A program made the position numbers and the translations under genes. Source: Nemertoderma westbladi (taxonomy: Eukaryota; Xenacoelomorpha; Nemertodermatida; Nemertodermatidae). From it: 64,000 nucleotides of DNA. Each line of letters begins with the position of its first letter. Within the stretch, counting starts at the first letter, position 1. The stretch spans positions 1 to 64,000 of the forward strand of contig JAUCBJ010006854.1 of the NCBI GenBank assembly GCA_032718475.1, read 5' to 3'. The notes under the pieces were generated by a model, which was not told where the DNA came from, searched no databases, and was given only the letters and a program-made list of their open reading frames with translations. Shown here in pieces: positions 47,030 through 56,755 of the stretch.

Positions 47030-48107
47030 ACCCAGTAAGATGGTGCATAGCGAAGCGATCGAGACGGATAACGGAGTCTATTACAGTATTAAACCTGGAA
47101 CGAAGACGGTGGAATCTATAGGCCTAAACCTGGAACAATGCGAACAAGGCTACTCTAAAGTTAGACTAGACTGGTTTGTGAGATTAACTTGCCAATACTA
47201 ACTCAATACAATTTGCTTTCTTCGAATTCCTAATAATATATTTTAATCTTAATAATAATTATTCAACATCAATTATTTTATAAGTCTTGTCAATGTATAA
47301 GATTGCTAAAGACTAAAGAGCTAACTTTAGGATAATCTGCCTTATATTTTTAGAATTATTATAATTAATTTTGTTATGTTTATAATGAATTGTATCTTTT
47401 GACAGACTACTTGATGCGCGACCGTGATAATAAAATTAAATGGTGCCGAAATATTTTCACTTAACTGCAGGTAGGGGGGGGGGGGGGGGGGGCAATCAAT
47501 ATTCTTCCCTCTCCAGGTGAAAATCGACGCAAATAACAGCTTGTTTACTACTAAAATAAAACTGCATCCTGTTCTATAGGAAAAAACATTATAGGGGAAA
47601 CTTTAGCAAGTTGTGTTTATTTTAGCCGATAGACAAGATTACATGTTTACCAAGTTTGGTATAATTTAGTCAAAGATTGAATGAGTTACGATTTTAAATT
47701 ATCAGTGGAGGGTGAAGGCGGCGGGCCAGGATTCAGTTATACTTGAATAAAGAATAGTGATTAAACCAAGGGATACGCGATATATGACACTGCTGTATAA
47801 GTTCATTGAATGACTGTTGATTTCGAAACATTTAATTCAAAACTATATAAATGTTAATATAATTTTGGATTTTTTTTTGTAATAATTAACAGATGAATTA
47901 TATTTCATTAATTTATTTTTTTATCTAATCACATTATTAAATAACGAAGCACAGAAATAATACTAAGATTGAATATTGAATTGAAGGTACAGTACCGAAT
48001 TGAATATTTGAGATTGCATAAGATAGAGTATTGAATATTGAATATCTTCGGCCGTCATCCCGTTGGTGACTCCATTGGCAACCATTTCGACAGTTTCGAT
48101 TGGTTTC
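47030..48107. other. intergenic, G-tract, no gene seen
   Basis: AT-rich. A run of about 21-26 G lies near 47467-47492. From about 47960 to 48045 short GAATATTGAAT repeats occur. Confidence 0.5.
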
Positions 48108-48444
48108 GGCTCTTCAGTCCCCGAATAGACCGATGGTCGGCGTGGTTGCTGTCCCCATGACTGAGGCTGCATTACCAACCAAAATTGCCATCTCCAGGCG
48201 CTGGAGCAGAAACTGGTGTGACCGCGGTTCGTGGGTGGCACTGTGGAGACGAGCCCCGATCTCCCGGAGGAAGGTGGATGTCTCTGGACCGGGGCGGCCA
48301 AAGGTCTCAAAGGCCACGGGGTGAAAGAAATGGCCCCGGTCCATTAGGTCGCGATACTTAGAGTTTTTAATGCGCTCCGCCCCCTCAGCTGAGTGCCCCC
48401 CAGCAATGATGGTTTGTTGAAGGTGGCTGGGGGCCAGTGGATCT
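48108..48444 (-). pseudogene. LINE reverse-transcriptase C-terminal fragment
   Basis: On the minus strand a frame of about 110 residues runs from 48444 through AGGHSAEGAERIKNSKYRDL, then HFFHPVAFETFG, FLREIGARL, and ends with FLLQRLEMAILVGNAASVMG. This order (VAFETFG, then LLQRL, then GNAASVMGT) is the typical C-terminus of several non-LTR retrotransposon polymerases. The active-site part is missing. It lies inside the 54-bp inverted-repeat segment and has a different sequence from the other LINE fragments here. Confidence 0.6.
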
Positions 48445-49208
48445 AGTAATAATTATCGCAAAGATATGATTAGGTAGGCCTACGTGATATTAGTTTCTCA
48501 AACCAAACCTATCCATCCATTGACGTCCAAATATATCCAATTTCTCAATCCATACTAATCAGTATGTATGTAATAATGTACACTGTAATGCAATAATGTC
48601 AATGTCCAACCAAACAATGCGTTGAGTGTTATCGGACCAGCCTCCGAGAAATGTTAGGCTAACGGCACCTCGCTCTGTCGCATCAGTTTTTGTAGTGGTC
48701 TAGTTCCAGGCTACCAGAATCCGTTAGTGGATGATATAGAATCAGCACATCCTGACATCTGTGCAACTCCTGAACTCAGGCGAGCATTTTACAGATGGTG
48801 GTCTAATTTATATGGTCTTGTACCGCGAAACCGTGTATTATTTACAGATGTAGGCTAAATTTCGGGTCTTGTACCGTGCACAGTACTGGTGGGCCTACAC
48901 AGCTACTGCTATTTTGCCTAATACAGGTCCCAGAGGTAAATCCTTACCCCACGGGCTGTTACCTCTCTGACTGACAGCGCAACAGCCCTCTCTCAGATAC
49001 AGAGAGAGATACCGGTATGTATTTCTTATTTTAACCCTGGCTAAAGCAGTAAAGGTACCTACGGACCCTCATTCAATTCGGACCCTCATTTCACTCTGAA
49101 CTGCGAATTGTGGTTTCAGAACGCCACTAACCAAATCCAATGCCGGTATTGGAAACTAATCTAATTAGCTAATACAGTACCGGTAATCTGGTAATAGTTA
49201 ATACAGTA
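48445..49208. other. upstream flank of GCDH, no gene seen
   Basis: Includes the right inverted-repeat arm (48935-48988). The GCDH promoter must lie in or near the last ~200 bases, so the transposon end sits about 220 bp from its start codon. No clear core-promoter element identified. Confidence 0.45.
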
Positions 49209-50531
49209 ATGGCTTTATTTGGTAAATTATTAACCGCGGTACCAAAAAGGCTATTGAAAAGGTCACTTTTAAAACACGGGGGATTTATGTCAACCGTTGA
49301 GTCAAATATACCTTATATTTCGGCTGCGGATATATCTGGCAACCAACTAAGTTTCGACTACAGCGATGCTCTTCAGCTGACGGGGTTGCTAACCGAAGAT
49401 GAACAACTAATTCAACAACAAAGTCGCGATTACTGCCAGGAGAAACTAATGCCACGAATATTACTGGCCAATAGAAACCGTGTGTTCGATACCGGCATCC
49501 TAAAGGAGATGGGGCGACTCGGACTTCTGGGACCTACTATAAACGGTTACGGATGTGCGGGAGTGAGCGCAGTAGCGTACGGACTGATAGCGCGGGAGGT
49601 AGAACGCGTGGACAGCGCCTACCGATCGGCTATGAGCGTGCAATCCTCGCTAGTGATGCACCCCATCTACGCGTACGGATCCGAGGCCCAGAAAGATAAA
49701 TATTTACCGAAACTCGCCCGGGGCGAATTGATAGGGGCATTCGGGTTGACTGAACCCAACCATGGGTCTGATCCGGGCTCCATGGAAACTAAAGCGGAAT
49801 TCGACAAAGCGAAACGTTGCTACGTATTAAACGGAACGAAATCCTGGATAACAAACTCACCCATAGCTGACGTGTTTATTATTTGGGCGAAAACGCGAGA
49901 TGATGGAAAAGTTAAAGGTTTTATTTTAGAACGAAGTACTATGGAGGGAATATCAACACCGACTATAGAAGGGAAATTTTCCTTATTGGCGTCGGAAACT
50001 GGGTTTATCGTTCTTGATAACGTAGAAGTTCCGGAAGCGAACCGTTTACCGAATACCGTCGGTTTATCCGGCCCGTTCGGTTGTTTGAACAGCGCCCGTT
50101 ACGGGATCGCCTGGGGGGCGTTGGGCGCCGCTGAGTTCTGTTTCCACGCCGCCCGTCAGTACGCCCTGGATCGCAAGCAGTTCGGGCAACCGCTAGCCCG
50201 TAACCAACTAGTGCAGAAGAAGCTGGCGGATATGTGTAGCGAGATAAACCTCGGTCTGTTGGCCTGTCTGCAGGTCGGGAGGTTGAAGGACGCAGACAGA
50301 CTCGTCCCCACCATGGTGTCTATGATTAAACGTAATTCCTGCGGCAAGGCGCTTGAGATAGCGCGTAACGCGAGGGATATACTGGGGGGTAACGGCGTCA
50401 GCGACGAATACCATGTTATTCGTCACGTAATGAACTTAGAAGCTGTTAATACGTACGAAGGTACTCACGATATACACGCACTAATGCTTGGAAGGGCCAT
50501 TACGGGGATACAGGCCTTTACTGTAGGTTAA
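49209..50531 (+). CDS. GCDH: glutaryl-CoA dehydrogenase, mitochondrial, single exon
   Basis: FAD enzyme of the acyl-CoA dehydrogenase family that oxidises and decarboxylates glutaryl-CoA to crotonyl-CoA in lysine and tryptophan breakdown. 440 residues (human 438). The N-terminus is rich in Lys, Arg and hydrophobic residues and lacks acids (first ~25), fitting a mitochondrial presequence. Seen: the acyl-CoA dehydrogenase motif [13 protein letters not shown] (about 177-189), [18 protein letters not shown], the flavin-binding region [10 protein letters not shown] (about 322-331), the family pattern [15 protein letters not shown], and [18 protein letters not shown], whose Glu is the catalytic base in GCDH. 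No intron and no frame damage. Start is the first ATG, followed directly by the presequence. Confidence 0.95.
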   Translation: MALFGKLLTAVPKRLLKRSLLKHGGFMSTVESNIPYISAADISGNQLSFDYSDALQLTGLLTEDEQLIQQQSRDYCQEKLMPRILLANRNRVFDTGILKEMGRLGLLGPTINGYGCAGVSAVAYGLIAREVERVDSAYRSAMSVQSSLVMHPIYAYGSEAQKDKYLPKLARGELIGAFGLTEPNHGSDPGSMETKAEFDKAKRCYVLNGTKSWITNSPIADVFIIWAKTRDDGKVKGFILERSTMEGISTPTIEGKFSLLASETGFIVLDNVEVPEANRLPNTVGLSGPFGCLNSARYGIAWGALGAAEFCFHAARQYALDRKQFGQPLARNQLVQKKLADMCSEINLGLLACLQVGRLKDADRLVPTMVSMIKRNSCGKALEIARNARDILGGNGVSDEYHVIRHVMNLEAVNTYEGTHDIHALMLGRAITGIQAFTVG

Positions 50532-51528
50532 ACTCTATTGACTCTGTGTATCCTATCAGCAGTTGAATGTGCAGTGTTTCCTTGTTGGACTGCATCACCA
50601 ACCCTATAATTGAGAACAATATCGTCACTAATGGTTATTGGTTAGCTGTACTTTATATTGTTCAATCATGTTGAACTTAGAACTTCGTTTGATTACATTC
50701 CAATACTCGACAGTATAATTTTAATTATTTTATTCAGAATTAATTACTGAGTCTGAGATAATTGTCTTGCTCGTCCCCGATGCTTTAATACGCGGCGAGT
50801 AGAAACGGATACCTCGATATTATTTACGTTATGTTCACATTCCCCTCGTTGAAAATAGATAAAGTATACGATGGGTTGGGTGCAATCTTCGCCCGCGGCC
50901 AATCTTCGCCGGCGTCCAACTTTCGACCGATTGGGGGAAAGGAGCAGGTTACAGACACGATAGGTTACAGAGACGAATTTTTATAACCAAACATATAAAC
51001 GAGGTTGTTAGCACTCATTTTGAGGGCGAAGATTACTCGCAGGCGAAGATTGCTGCATCCCATTTAGAAATTGATAAATGCATTTTCACTGGATAATTAT
51101 TCCAATATCCAGATGGGGGGGGGGGGGGGGGGGGGGGGGGGTGGTACTTTCGGCGCAATCAAAATACAGTACGAGTCTATATTTCAATTTAAATCTTTAT
51201 ATTACATGACGTAGTTTATATTAAATGCTCTTGATGCATTAATTTTAGGTAACATTCATATCAATCTTACGTTATTTCCAGTTCAATAAATGTGGATTTC
51301 AAACAGTAGCTTACCTGTAGGTAGAGTGTAGATATTTAAAAATCAATTTATTGTATTGTTGCATATTGTGGTGTCAGGGTCAGCTTGTTGTTTCTTCCAA
51401 AGATTAGTATTATTATTTTAATAAAAACTTAATTAAATACAGAACAGGTCCGTATTAATGTATATAATCTGTAATACATTTTGTTATTATTGTTGATAAC
51501 CTCATCCTATTGTACGCACATATTTATA
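50532..51528. other. spacer between GCDH and PIG-H
   Basis: No gene seen. A G-tract of about 26 bases lies at 51115-51141. Near 50876-51060 the words TTCGCC and GGGTGCA recur in short direct and inverted repeats. The last part should hold the PIG-H promoter. Confidence 0.5.
51115..51141. repeat. G-tract
   Basis: Homopolymer of about 26 G between GCDH and PIG-H. Potential G-quadruplex; exact length may be unreliable. Confidence 0.85.
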
Positions 51529-52221
51529 ATGCCAAATGAAATGCAGTTAGAAGCGAACAAATTCGAGGAGTTCACCATGGAAACTGGACCAAAAGATGCC
51601 ATATCGGTAACCTTAACAACCTCTGTCGTGGTTCTAATCTTGTCTACATTTGTTCAGGAATTCACTAATGTCAGCTGTGGAGTTAAAACGATTACAGTGA
51701 TACTATTGCTTAGTAACATATTGGTTCTTATTATATACTTACATTTATTCAAGGTGGTCAAAGAGACACTGTTGCTATACGGGAACGTCGGCATTCAGAT
51801 AGACCAGCAATATGCTTCCGGGAGAACCACTCATAAACTTTATCCGGTAGAAGAAGTTCGCGACATTGTCATCAACGAATACGTGACGATATATTCCGTT
51901 TATTATTATTTAGTGGCGTTGATCTGTGATTCCGATGTGACTCACACAGCTGATAAATCGAACCCCATTCGCATTGTTCCTGTATTTGTTAACAAACTTC
52001 CAGATATTCATTTCCTCTACGAGGTGTACAAACGGGCGAAGGAGTTGGGATTTGGTACGCCAGCGTTGTCCGGTGGTAGATCGGGTGACTGTACCCTGGA
52101 TAATGGGTTGACGGAGGAGAGAGTAAATAGCACACAGTTACTGGAGGAGAGAGGAGGCGGTACCCAATTACGGTTGCGTGGGGACACTACCGAAGGTAAC
52201 GCTAGTGCTGGCGACAGATGA
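51529..52221 (+). CDS. PIGH: PIG-H subunit of GPI-GlcNAc transferase, single exon
   Basis: Subunit H of the ER complex (PIG-A/C/H/P/Q/Y) that adds GlcNAc to phosphatidylinositol, the first step of GPI-anchor synthesis. 230 residues from the first ATG (human 188). Two adjacent hydrophobic segments (about 26-41 and 53-74) form a hairpin in the membrane. The PIG-H domain follows: GNVGIQIDQQYASGR (86-99), VEEVRDIVINE (107-117) and a VYYYL segment, then VPVF and LYEVYKRAKELG; these match the order in known PIG-H proteins. The tail after about 185 is Gly, Glu and Thr rich and longer than usual. An upstream in-frame TTG is not a likely start. Confidence 0.85.
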   Translation: MPNEMQLEANKFEEFTMETGPKDAISVTLTTSVVVLILSTFVQEFTNVSCGVKTITVILLLSNILVLIIYLHLFKVVKETLLLYGNVGIQIDQQYASGRTTHKLYPVEEVRDIVINEYVTIYSVYYYLVALICDSDVTHTADKSNPIRIVPVFVNKLPDIHFLYEVYKRAKELGFGTPALSGGRSGDCTLDNGLTEERVNSTQLLEERGGGTQLRLRGDTTEGNASAGDR

Positions 52222-52779
52222 TTTTATTCAGTGCAGTTACATTTAGACAGTAAGATATTTACAACTTCCCCTTTATAACAATCTATTACTACAGCTTATC
52301 GAGTTACGTTACACCTTAGTTATGCAATGTATTTTTATTTTGGTCTGCGTCTTCGAATATTAATACATAGTTGATTTCTGCATGGTGGACTTAAAGTGAA
52401 ATTTTTCTTTCGTCATTGATCAACTAAAACATTTCTAATACAAATCCAAGACAGAATAAGAAAGGTTAGCCGTAATATTTTCATCTGATGTTGCTATCGA
52501 ATTTGGATTTTTCGCTTTTATTGGTCGACTTATACTGGAACTAAACGGTGGCCGCATATGATTATATTTTTGCAATTTATTTTTTTATTTTTATTGTTGT
52601 CATTATTTAATTTATTTTATTAATAATAATCTTACATCCAATCCAAAATATGAATACTGTTATTACTTAACATTTTTAGAATGTTTATTTTTTCGATGAC
52701 GGTTTGAAGGTTGGTAAGTTGTTTGAGAAATAGCTCGATGTATCGAAATCCAATCAATACACACCAACGTTACATTGGG
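52222..52779. other. 3' flank of PIG-H, no gene seen
   Basis: AT-rich, no supported frame. Probably 3' untranslated and intergenic sequence. Confidence 0.45.
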
Positions 52780-53073
52780 ACCTCTACGGGAGTCCATGCT
52801 GGGCTCTAACTGCTGAGGACACCAAATCTCTGGATAGTAAGAATGTGTTGGCAAGCTGTATTTTTCGAGGTGTTTGTTATTATACATTTATTATAGGAAG
52901 GGATCTAGGGGTCTTAACCTCGAATGATAAGTTTATTTTACCGAAAATAGCTTATCTTTTATTGGCGCAATTGTAGGACTAATCCCATCACATGCGTACT
53001 TTTTTAACCGGGTAGTGTACAAATTTAGGAATCGCGTAATTTTTCTTGAAATTAATATCTCATATCTCTCCAA

Positions 53074-53116
53074 ACCACGTACGCGTTTCGACCTTACTGG
53101 GTCTCATCAGCGTGGT
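53074..53116 (-). ncRNA. hammerhead ribozyme, minimal stem III
   Basis: On the minus strand all conserved core parts are present and in order: stem I arm ACCACG (53116-53111), CTGATGA (53110-53104), stem II GACC/GGTC (53103-53100 with 53093-53090) closed by a six-base loop, GAAA (53089-53086), a very short stem III ACGCGT (53086-53081), the cleavage-site T-A (53081-53080), then the stem I arm CGTGGT (53079-53074) complementary to the first. Cleavage is expected after 53080. Stem III of two pairs matches the minimal type I hammerheads of retroelements, which often act best as dimers (family knowledge). Confidence 0.88.
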
Positions 53117-53180
53117 GTCGGATTCGAACCTGGGACCTCGAGGCGGAAGCCGAGACTACAACCACTAGGCCACAGGTTCT
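53111..53180 (-). repeat. tRNA-like pol III promoter of the hammerhead element
   Basis: A box TGGCCTAGTGG (minus strand of 53162-53172) and B box GGTTCGAATCC (minus strand of 53120-53130) at tRNA-like spacing. The segment ends in the first arm of hammerhead stem I, so transcript start and ribozyme are directly linked. A tRNA-derived head, not a working tRNA. Confidence 0.75.
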
Positions 53181-53944
53181 TGAGATATGGAGAATTAATT
53201 TCAAAGACAGCTGCCATTTTATTAGCCCCTGATTTTTGATTATTGATAGTAAGAATGTGTTGGCAAGCTGTATTTAAAAGTTAAGTACGCATGTGATGGG
53301 ATTAGTCCTACAATTGCGCCAATAAAAGATAAGCTATTTTCGGTAAAATAAACTTATCATTCGAGGTTAAGACCCCTATAATAAATCTCTGGATGGCACA
53401 TTCACAAGAATGCTACGCCGGGTTCATTGTGTCAAGTACAATGCACACATCTCCAACCAGACACTATATAACATTGGAGGTGTCTCATTGGTTCCCCCAA
53501 GCTTGACACTAGAACAAAATCGGCTCCGCTTTGCAGGACATTGCTTTCGCCGTGAGGACCAGCCAGTGCATAATCTTGTACTTTGGCAGCCTCATGGAGT
53601 GAATAAGCATGGTGGACAGCCCATGAATTTCTTGAGACGCATCTTAAAGGACACTGGCCTTAAAGATGCGGATGATCTAGCAAATGTCATGGGTGATAGG
53701 GAGTTGTGGCGGTGCAATTTTGTTGACAAGCCGGCACAGCATTCTTAAAAATGCAGCTGCAATGCAGCATGCCGATCCTAGTAGTAGTACATTGGGACTC
53801 CGTAGTTGGTTTCACACTGCATCCACAGAGCATACAATGAATTAATGACTGGAGCTCTGCTCGGGTTCCTGCTGCTAAGTGTTTATTTGTTTGTTTGTAG
53901 CTGGTTGGGTTTGTGGCTAGAATGTTTGAACGCTAATGAGTCGG

Positions 53945-54215
53945 TCAATCATGGATGAAATAGAACCAAACTTGGTACACACGTAGTCTATCAAAAGCTT
54001 AAAAATTATACACACAGACAGAAGTCTATAGTTCCTCTGTCTTCCGCTAGGGGCGAATTGACAGAAACGTAAAAGCAACTGTAATTATAGAGCCAACCAT
54101 CAGGTTCATATGAAATTTGGTAGTAGTAACTTACGAGCATTGCTTAATTATAAATTCTACACACAGACAGACTTTTACAGTTCTCTGTCTGCCGCTAGAG
54201 GGCGAATTGTCAGAG
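53945..54215. repeat. two diverged ~140-bp direct repeats
   Basis: Both copies contain ACACACAGACAG, then a CTCTGTCT word pairing back with it, then CCGCTAG(A)GGGCGAATTG (near 54011-54061 and 54160-54212). Probably the 3' part of an old retroelement. Confidence 0.6.
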
Positions 54216-55021
54216 CTCCAGTTTATCGTGCTTAGCACGGTTTATTATACTTGTAATGTAGAATAAATTCAACCCATTAAGCAGTGAAAGGATGGGGTAC
54301 GTTACGTACAGTACTAGGCCTACGTAGGCTACAGTACACTACCCAGTGATACTAAGAATATTGAAATTTCAATATTGATTTATTTTAACAATGATTATTA
54401 TTATTATGTGTATGTGGTATTCATGGGATGTTATCGTTAGGCCCAGGTCACACGTGAGGTTTCAACATTCAACTAAATGACACATTGTTTCCTATGGCAT
54501 GGGGACGTTCACTATTAAACAATCAACTTTCAATTTGCTACTTTTAAAATCATAGACTTATTTTCTATCTTATTTAAAAGTTGAAAGCTGGCATCTCTAG
54601 CATTGACAACCTCTCAGAACTAACCATTATTTGACCAATTGAATATTGTGCAACCCTTTTATAACTAGTTTATGCAAATCCTTAACGACCAATTAATGGA
54701 AGAGATCAGTATACAGTAAGTAGGCCTAGTAAGTTCTATTATCCCAATATTTATTACACTATTAGTGCCATATTATACAGTAGGACCCCCTATTCTAGTG
54801 ACTCATAGTGGCCCTTCCACGCTGTGAATAAGAAGAAATAAAACCTGTGTTGGTAGACATGTAATAAATTGTACTTCAGCCAGAGAACAATTCTGTATGA
54901 AAACAACTTTATTATAAATTAAATATTGCATCTTCATTGGACGCTTTAAGGGTATCATTGCAGGAAATTAATATTAGCTTCCTGCCATAGTAGCTTCTAC
55001 GCTACGCATTGCACACACAGG
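54216..55021. other. intergenic region, no gene seen
   Basis: AT-rich with several TAGGCCTA words. No supported frame or repeat border. Confidence 0.45.
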
Positions 55022-56440
55022 GGAAGGTACTTAAAGAGCAATACGACCGAACATAGTCGAACACACACCAACGCACTTCAAAAACTGCCAGTCAACAGTC
55101 GAAAATAGAAAGAGCACTAAAAATTAGATAAAATTATCCACGCGTTGCTTTTCTATGAGTAAATTCCCGAAATTATTGAATAAAATTGTCGCGAAATTAA
55201 ATATTAATTTCTTATTAAATCAGCTGATGGGATCAGGTATCATTTATCAGATTTATATTCCAGTACAGCAATAGGCAGGTAGGTAATTACCGGCTTGGCG
55301 TACTATATTTATTTATTTATATTGAATGGCGTGGTACAGGTACCTATGTTGTACCAATACCATACGTCATGTACTTAAGGTCACCGGTGGTAGGCCTAAT
55401 TTCCTAATTCATATCTTCAGCAATCAGTCCCATCCCAACCCAAGCTATTCCAATACACAGACAAACAGGCAGAGGCCTATTAGCTAACCCACTATTACTA
55501 TATACTGATATATGTGACAGGTACCCGGTAGGCTTCCCTTCATAGTTTGTTGTACAGAACAGCAGTATACAACAAATTGGGTGACAGACCGAACGTAATC
55601 AGGATCGAATGTAACATAGTTTTTACGAGTCGAACGTAACCTCAATTATGTTACATTGGATCCTAACTATGTTACATTCGATCTACAAATTACTAAGCTC
55701 GAATGTAACATACATTGATTTCAGTTGTGTTTTGATTTCAGGAGTTAACCGATGAAATGCTTCGTTTATTTACAGGAAGAAACAGTTTGGTGTTGGTGAG
55801 TACAAAACAAAGACCCAAGACCTGGTGTTAACTTTCGTTTATTGTTTTGGTTCCCCCAACCCGCCTCTGTAACTTGCTCATTTCAGCCTTTAAATAAAAG
55901 TAACCTGCATAATCTTGTAACATGTGTTAACTTTCGTTTATTGTTTTGGTTCCCCCAACACGCCTCTGTAACCTGCTCCTTTAAATCTGTAAATGGCAAT
56001 GTTACATTCGGGCTTAGTAATTTGTAGATCGAATGTAACATAGTTATAGGATCCAATGTAACATAATTCTGTAATTGCGGTTACGTTCGATACGTAATAA
56101 CTATGTTACATTCGATCCTGATTACGTTCGGTCATGTATCCCAACAAATTAAGAATTGAGCGGTTACCAACCTACCGGTAGTCGACATGATACCTGACAT
56201 TAGCTGATCTGATAAGAAATGGATATTTAATTTCGCGACAATTTTATTCAATAATTTCGGGATTTACTTGGGCCTATAGAAAAGCAACGCGTGGCTAATT
56301 TTATCTAAAAGTTGGTACCCGGTGTTACTTTTTTATGCTCTTTCTATTTTCGACTGTGTTAGATTTTATGTTCTGCAATTTTCAGGTTTTTGGAGTGTGT
56401 TGGCATTCGGTCGTGTTGCTCTTTAAGTACAGTACCTTCC
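55022..56440. mobile_element. 1.42-kb element with long inverted arms
   Basis: Left arm about 55022-55242 and right arm about 56188-56440 are inverted, diverged copies (GGAAGGTAC outward; shared inner words include CACGCGTTGCTTTTCTAT and AATTTCGCGACAATTTTATT). No transposase is seen. It contains a second, younger inverted-repeat element. A fold-back type DNA element is likely. Confidence 0.75.
55579..56142. mobile_element. 564-bp nested inverted-repeat element with 8-bp target duplication
   Basis: Perfect 8-bp duplication AACAAATT on both sides (55571-55578 and 56143-56150). Inverted arms of about 130 bp (55587-55712 and 55999-56133) with ends GGGTGACAGACCG and GGGATACATGACCG. GATCGAATGTAACATAG-type words recur several times in each arm in both orientations, like transposase-binding sites. 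The middle holds a ~99-bp tandem duplication (from 55825 and 55924). Eight-bp duplications fit hAT, Merlin or P-type transposons; no transposase is encoded. Confidence 0.85.
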
Positions 56441-56755
56441 ACCCACTTGTTGTATGAAAGAATTCTGAATAAGTATAATTCTGCTATATCCTGAACGCTG
56501 AACCGATGTACTGTAGTAATTCATAATGCATAGTAACATCTTCAGTCAGTCAGTATACATGGTGTGCGGCCGTCGCGCAGCACGAGATAAACTTAGCCTA
56601 TTAAATACGAATACGAATACGAATAAAATACGAATACAGTAATACAATCTTTGTATAAATTGGAGCATCTAAATACATGAATATAATTTTATATTTGATT
56701 TATATGGTATTTGATATCTGATTTATATGGTATATGGTATTTTATATTGTATTTG
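56441..56755. other. probable 5' end of the CR1-like LINE
   Basis: Contains short ATACGAATACGAATACGA repeats (56606-56640) and TATATGGTATTTGATAT repeats. The exact start of the LINE cannot be fixed. Confidence 0.4.

Larger units (their letters stand above)
46529..48988. mobile_element. segment bounded by 54-bp terminal inverted repeats
   Basis: Left arm 46529-46582 and right arm 48935-48988 are inverted copies with one mismatch (start GGGCTGTTGCGCTGTCAGTC). The word CAGATACAG lies just outside both arms (near 46515 and 48996), in the same orientation, and may be an offset target duplication. The left arm also contains its own hairpin (CCATGGGGTAA / TTTACCCATGG). Inside are a repeat-rich short frame and a LINE fragment, but no transposase. 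Likely a non-autonomous DNA transposon that has gained other insertions. Confidence 0.7.
52836..53382 (-). mobile_element. 547-bp element with tRNA-like promoter and hammerhead ribozyme
   Basis: Bounded by a perfect 12-bp target duplication AAATCTCTGGAT (52824-52835 and 53383-53394) inside the LINE fragment, so the borders are firm. It carries ~95-bp inverted arms (52909-53001 and 53283-53378) and a direct repeat of AGTAAGAATGTGTTGGCAAG (52836 and 53248). Between the arms, on the minus strand, a tRNA-like segment with A and B boxes is followed by a hammerhead ribozyme. No protein is encoded. Non-autonomous; the mixed direct and inverted repeats recall Penelope-like elements, which also carry hammerheads, while the tRNA-like head recalls SINEs such as the schistosome Sm-alpha family. 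Confidence 0.85.
52780..53748 (+). pseudogene. LINE reverse-transcriptase C-terminal fragment, split by an insertion
   Basis: Same LINE family as the fragment at 39060-40800. Part one is 52780-52835; part two, 53383-53748, stays open for about 112 residues from MLRRVHCVKYN to a stop, with LRFAGHCFRRED, VLWQPHGVN and a GQPMNFLRRILKDTG stretch, typical of the C-terminus of RTE-like endonuclease/reverse transcriptases. The catalytic domains are missing. The interruption is the hammerhead-bearing element. Confidence 0.75.

Noticed and set aside
53111-53180. Functional tRNA gene
   Set aside because: A and B boxes are good but the cloverleaf is incomplete and the 3' end runs into hammerhead stem I; it is a tRNA-derived promoter.
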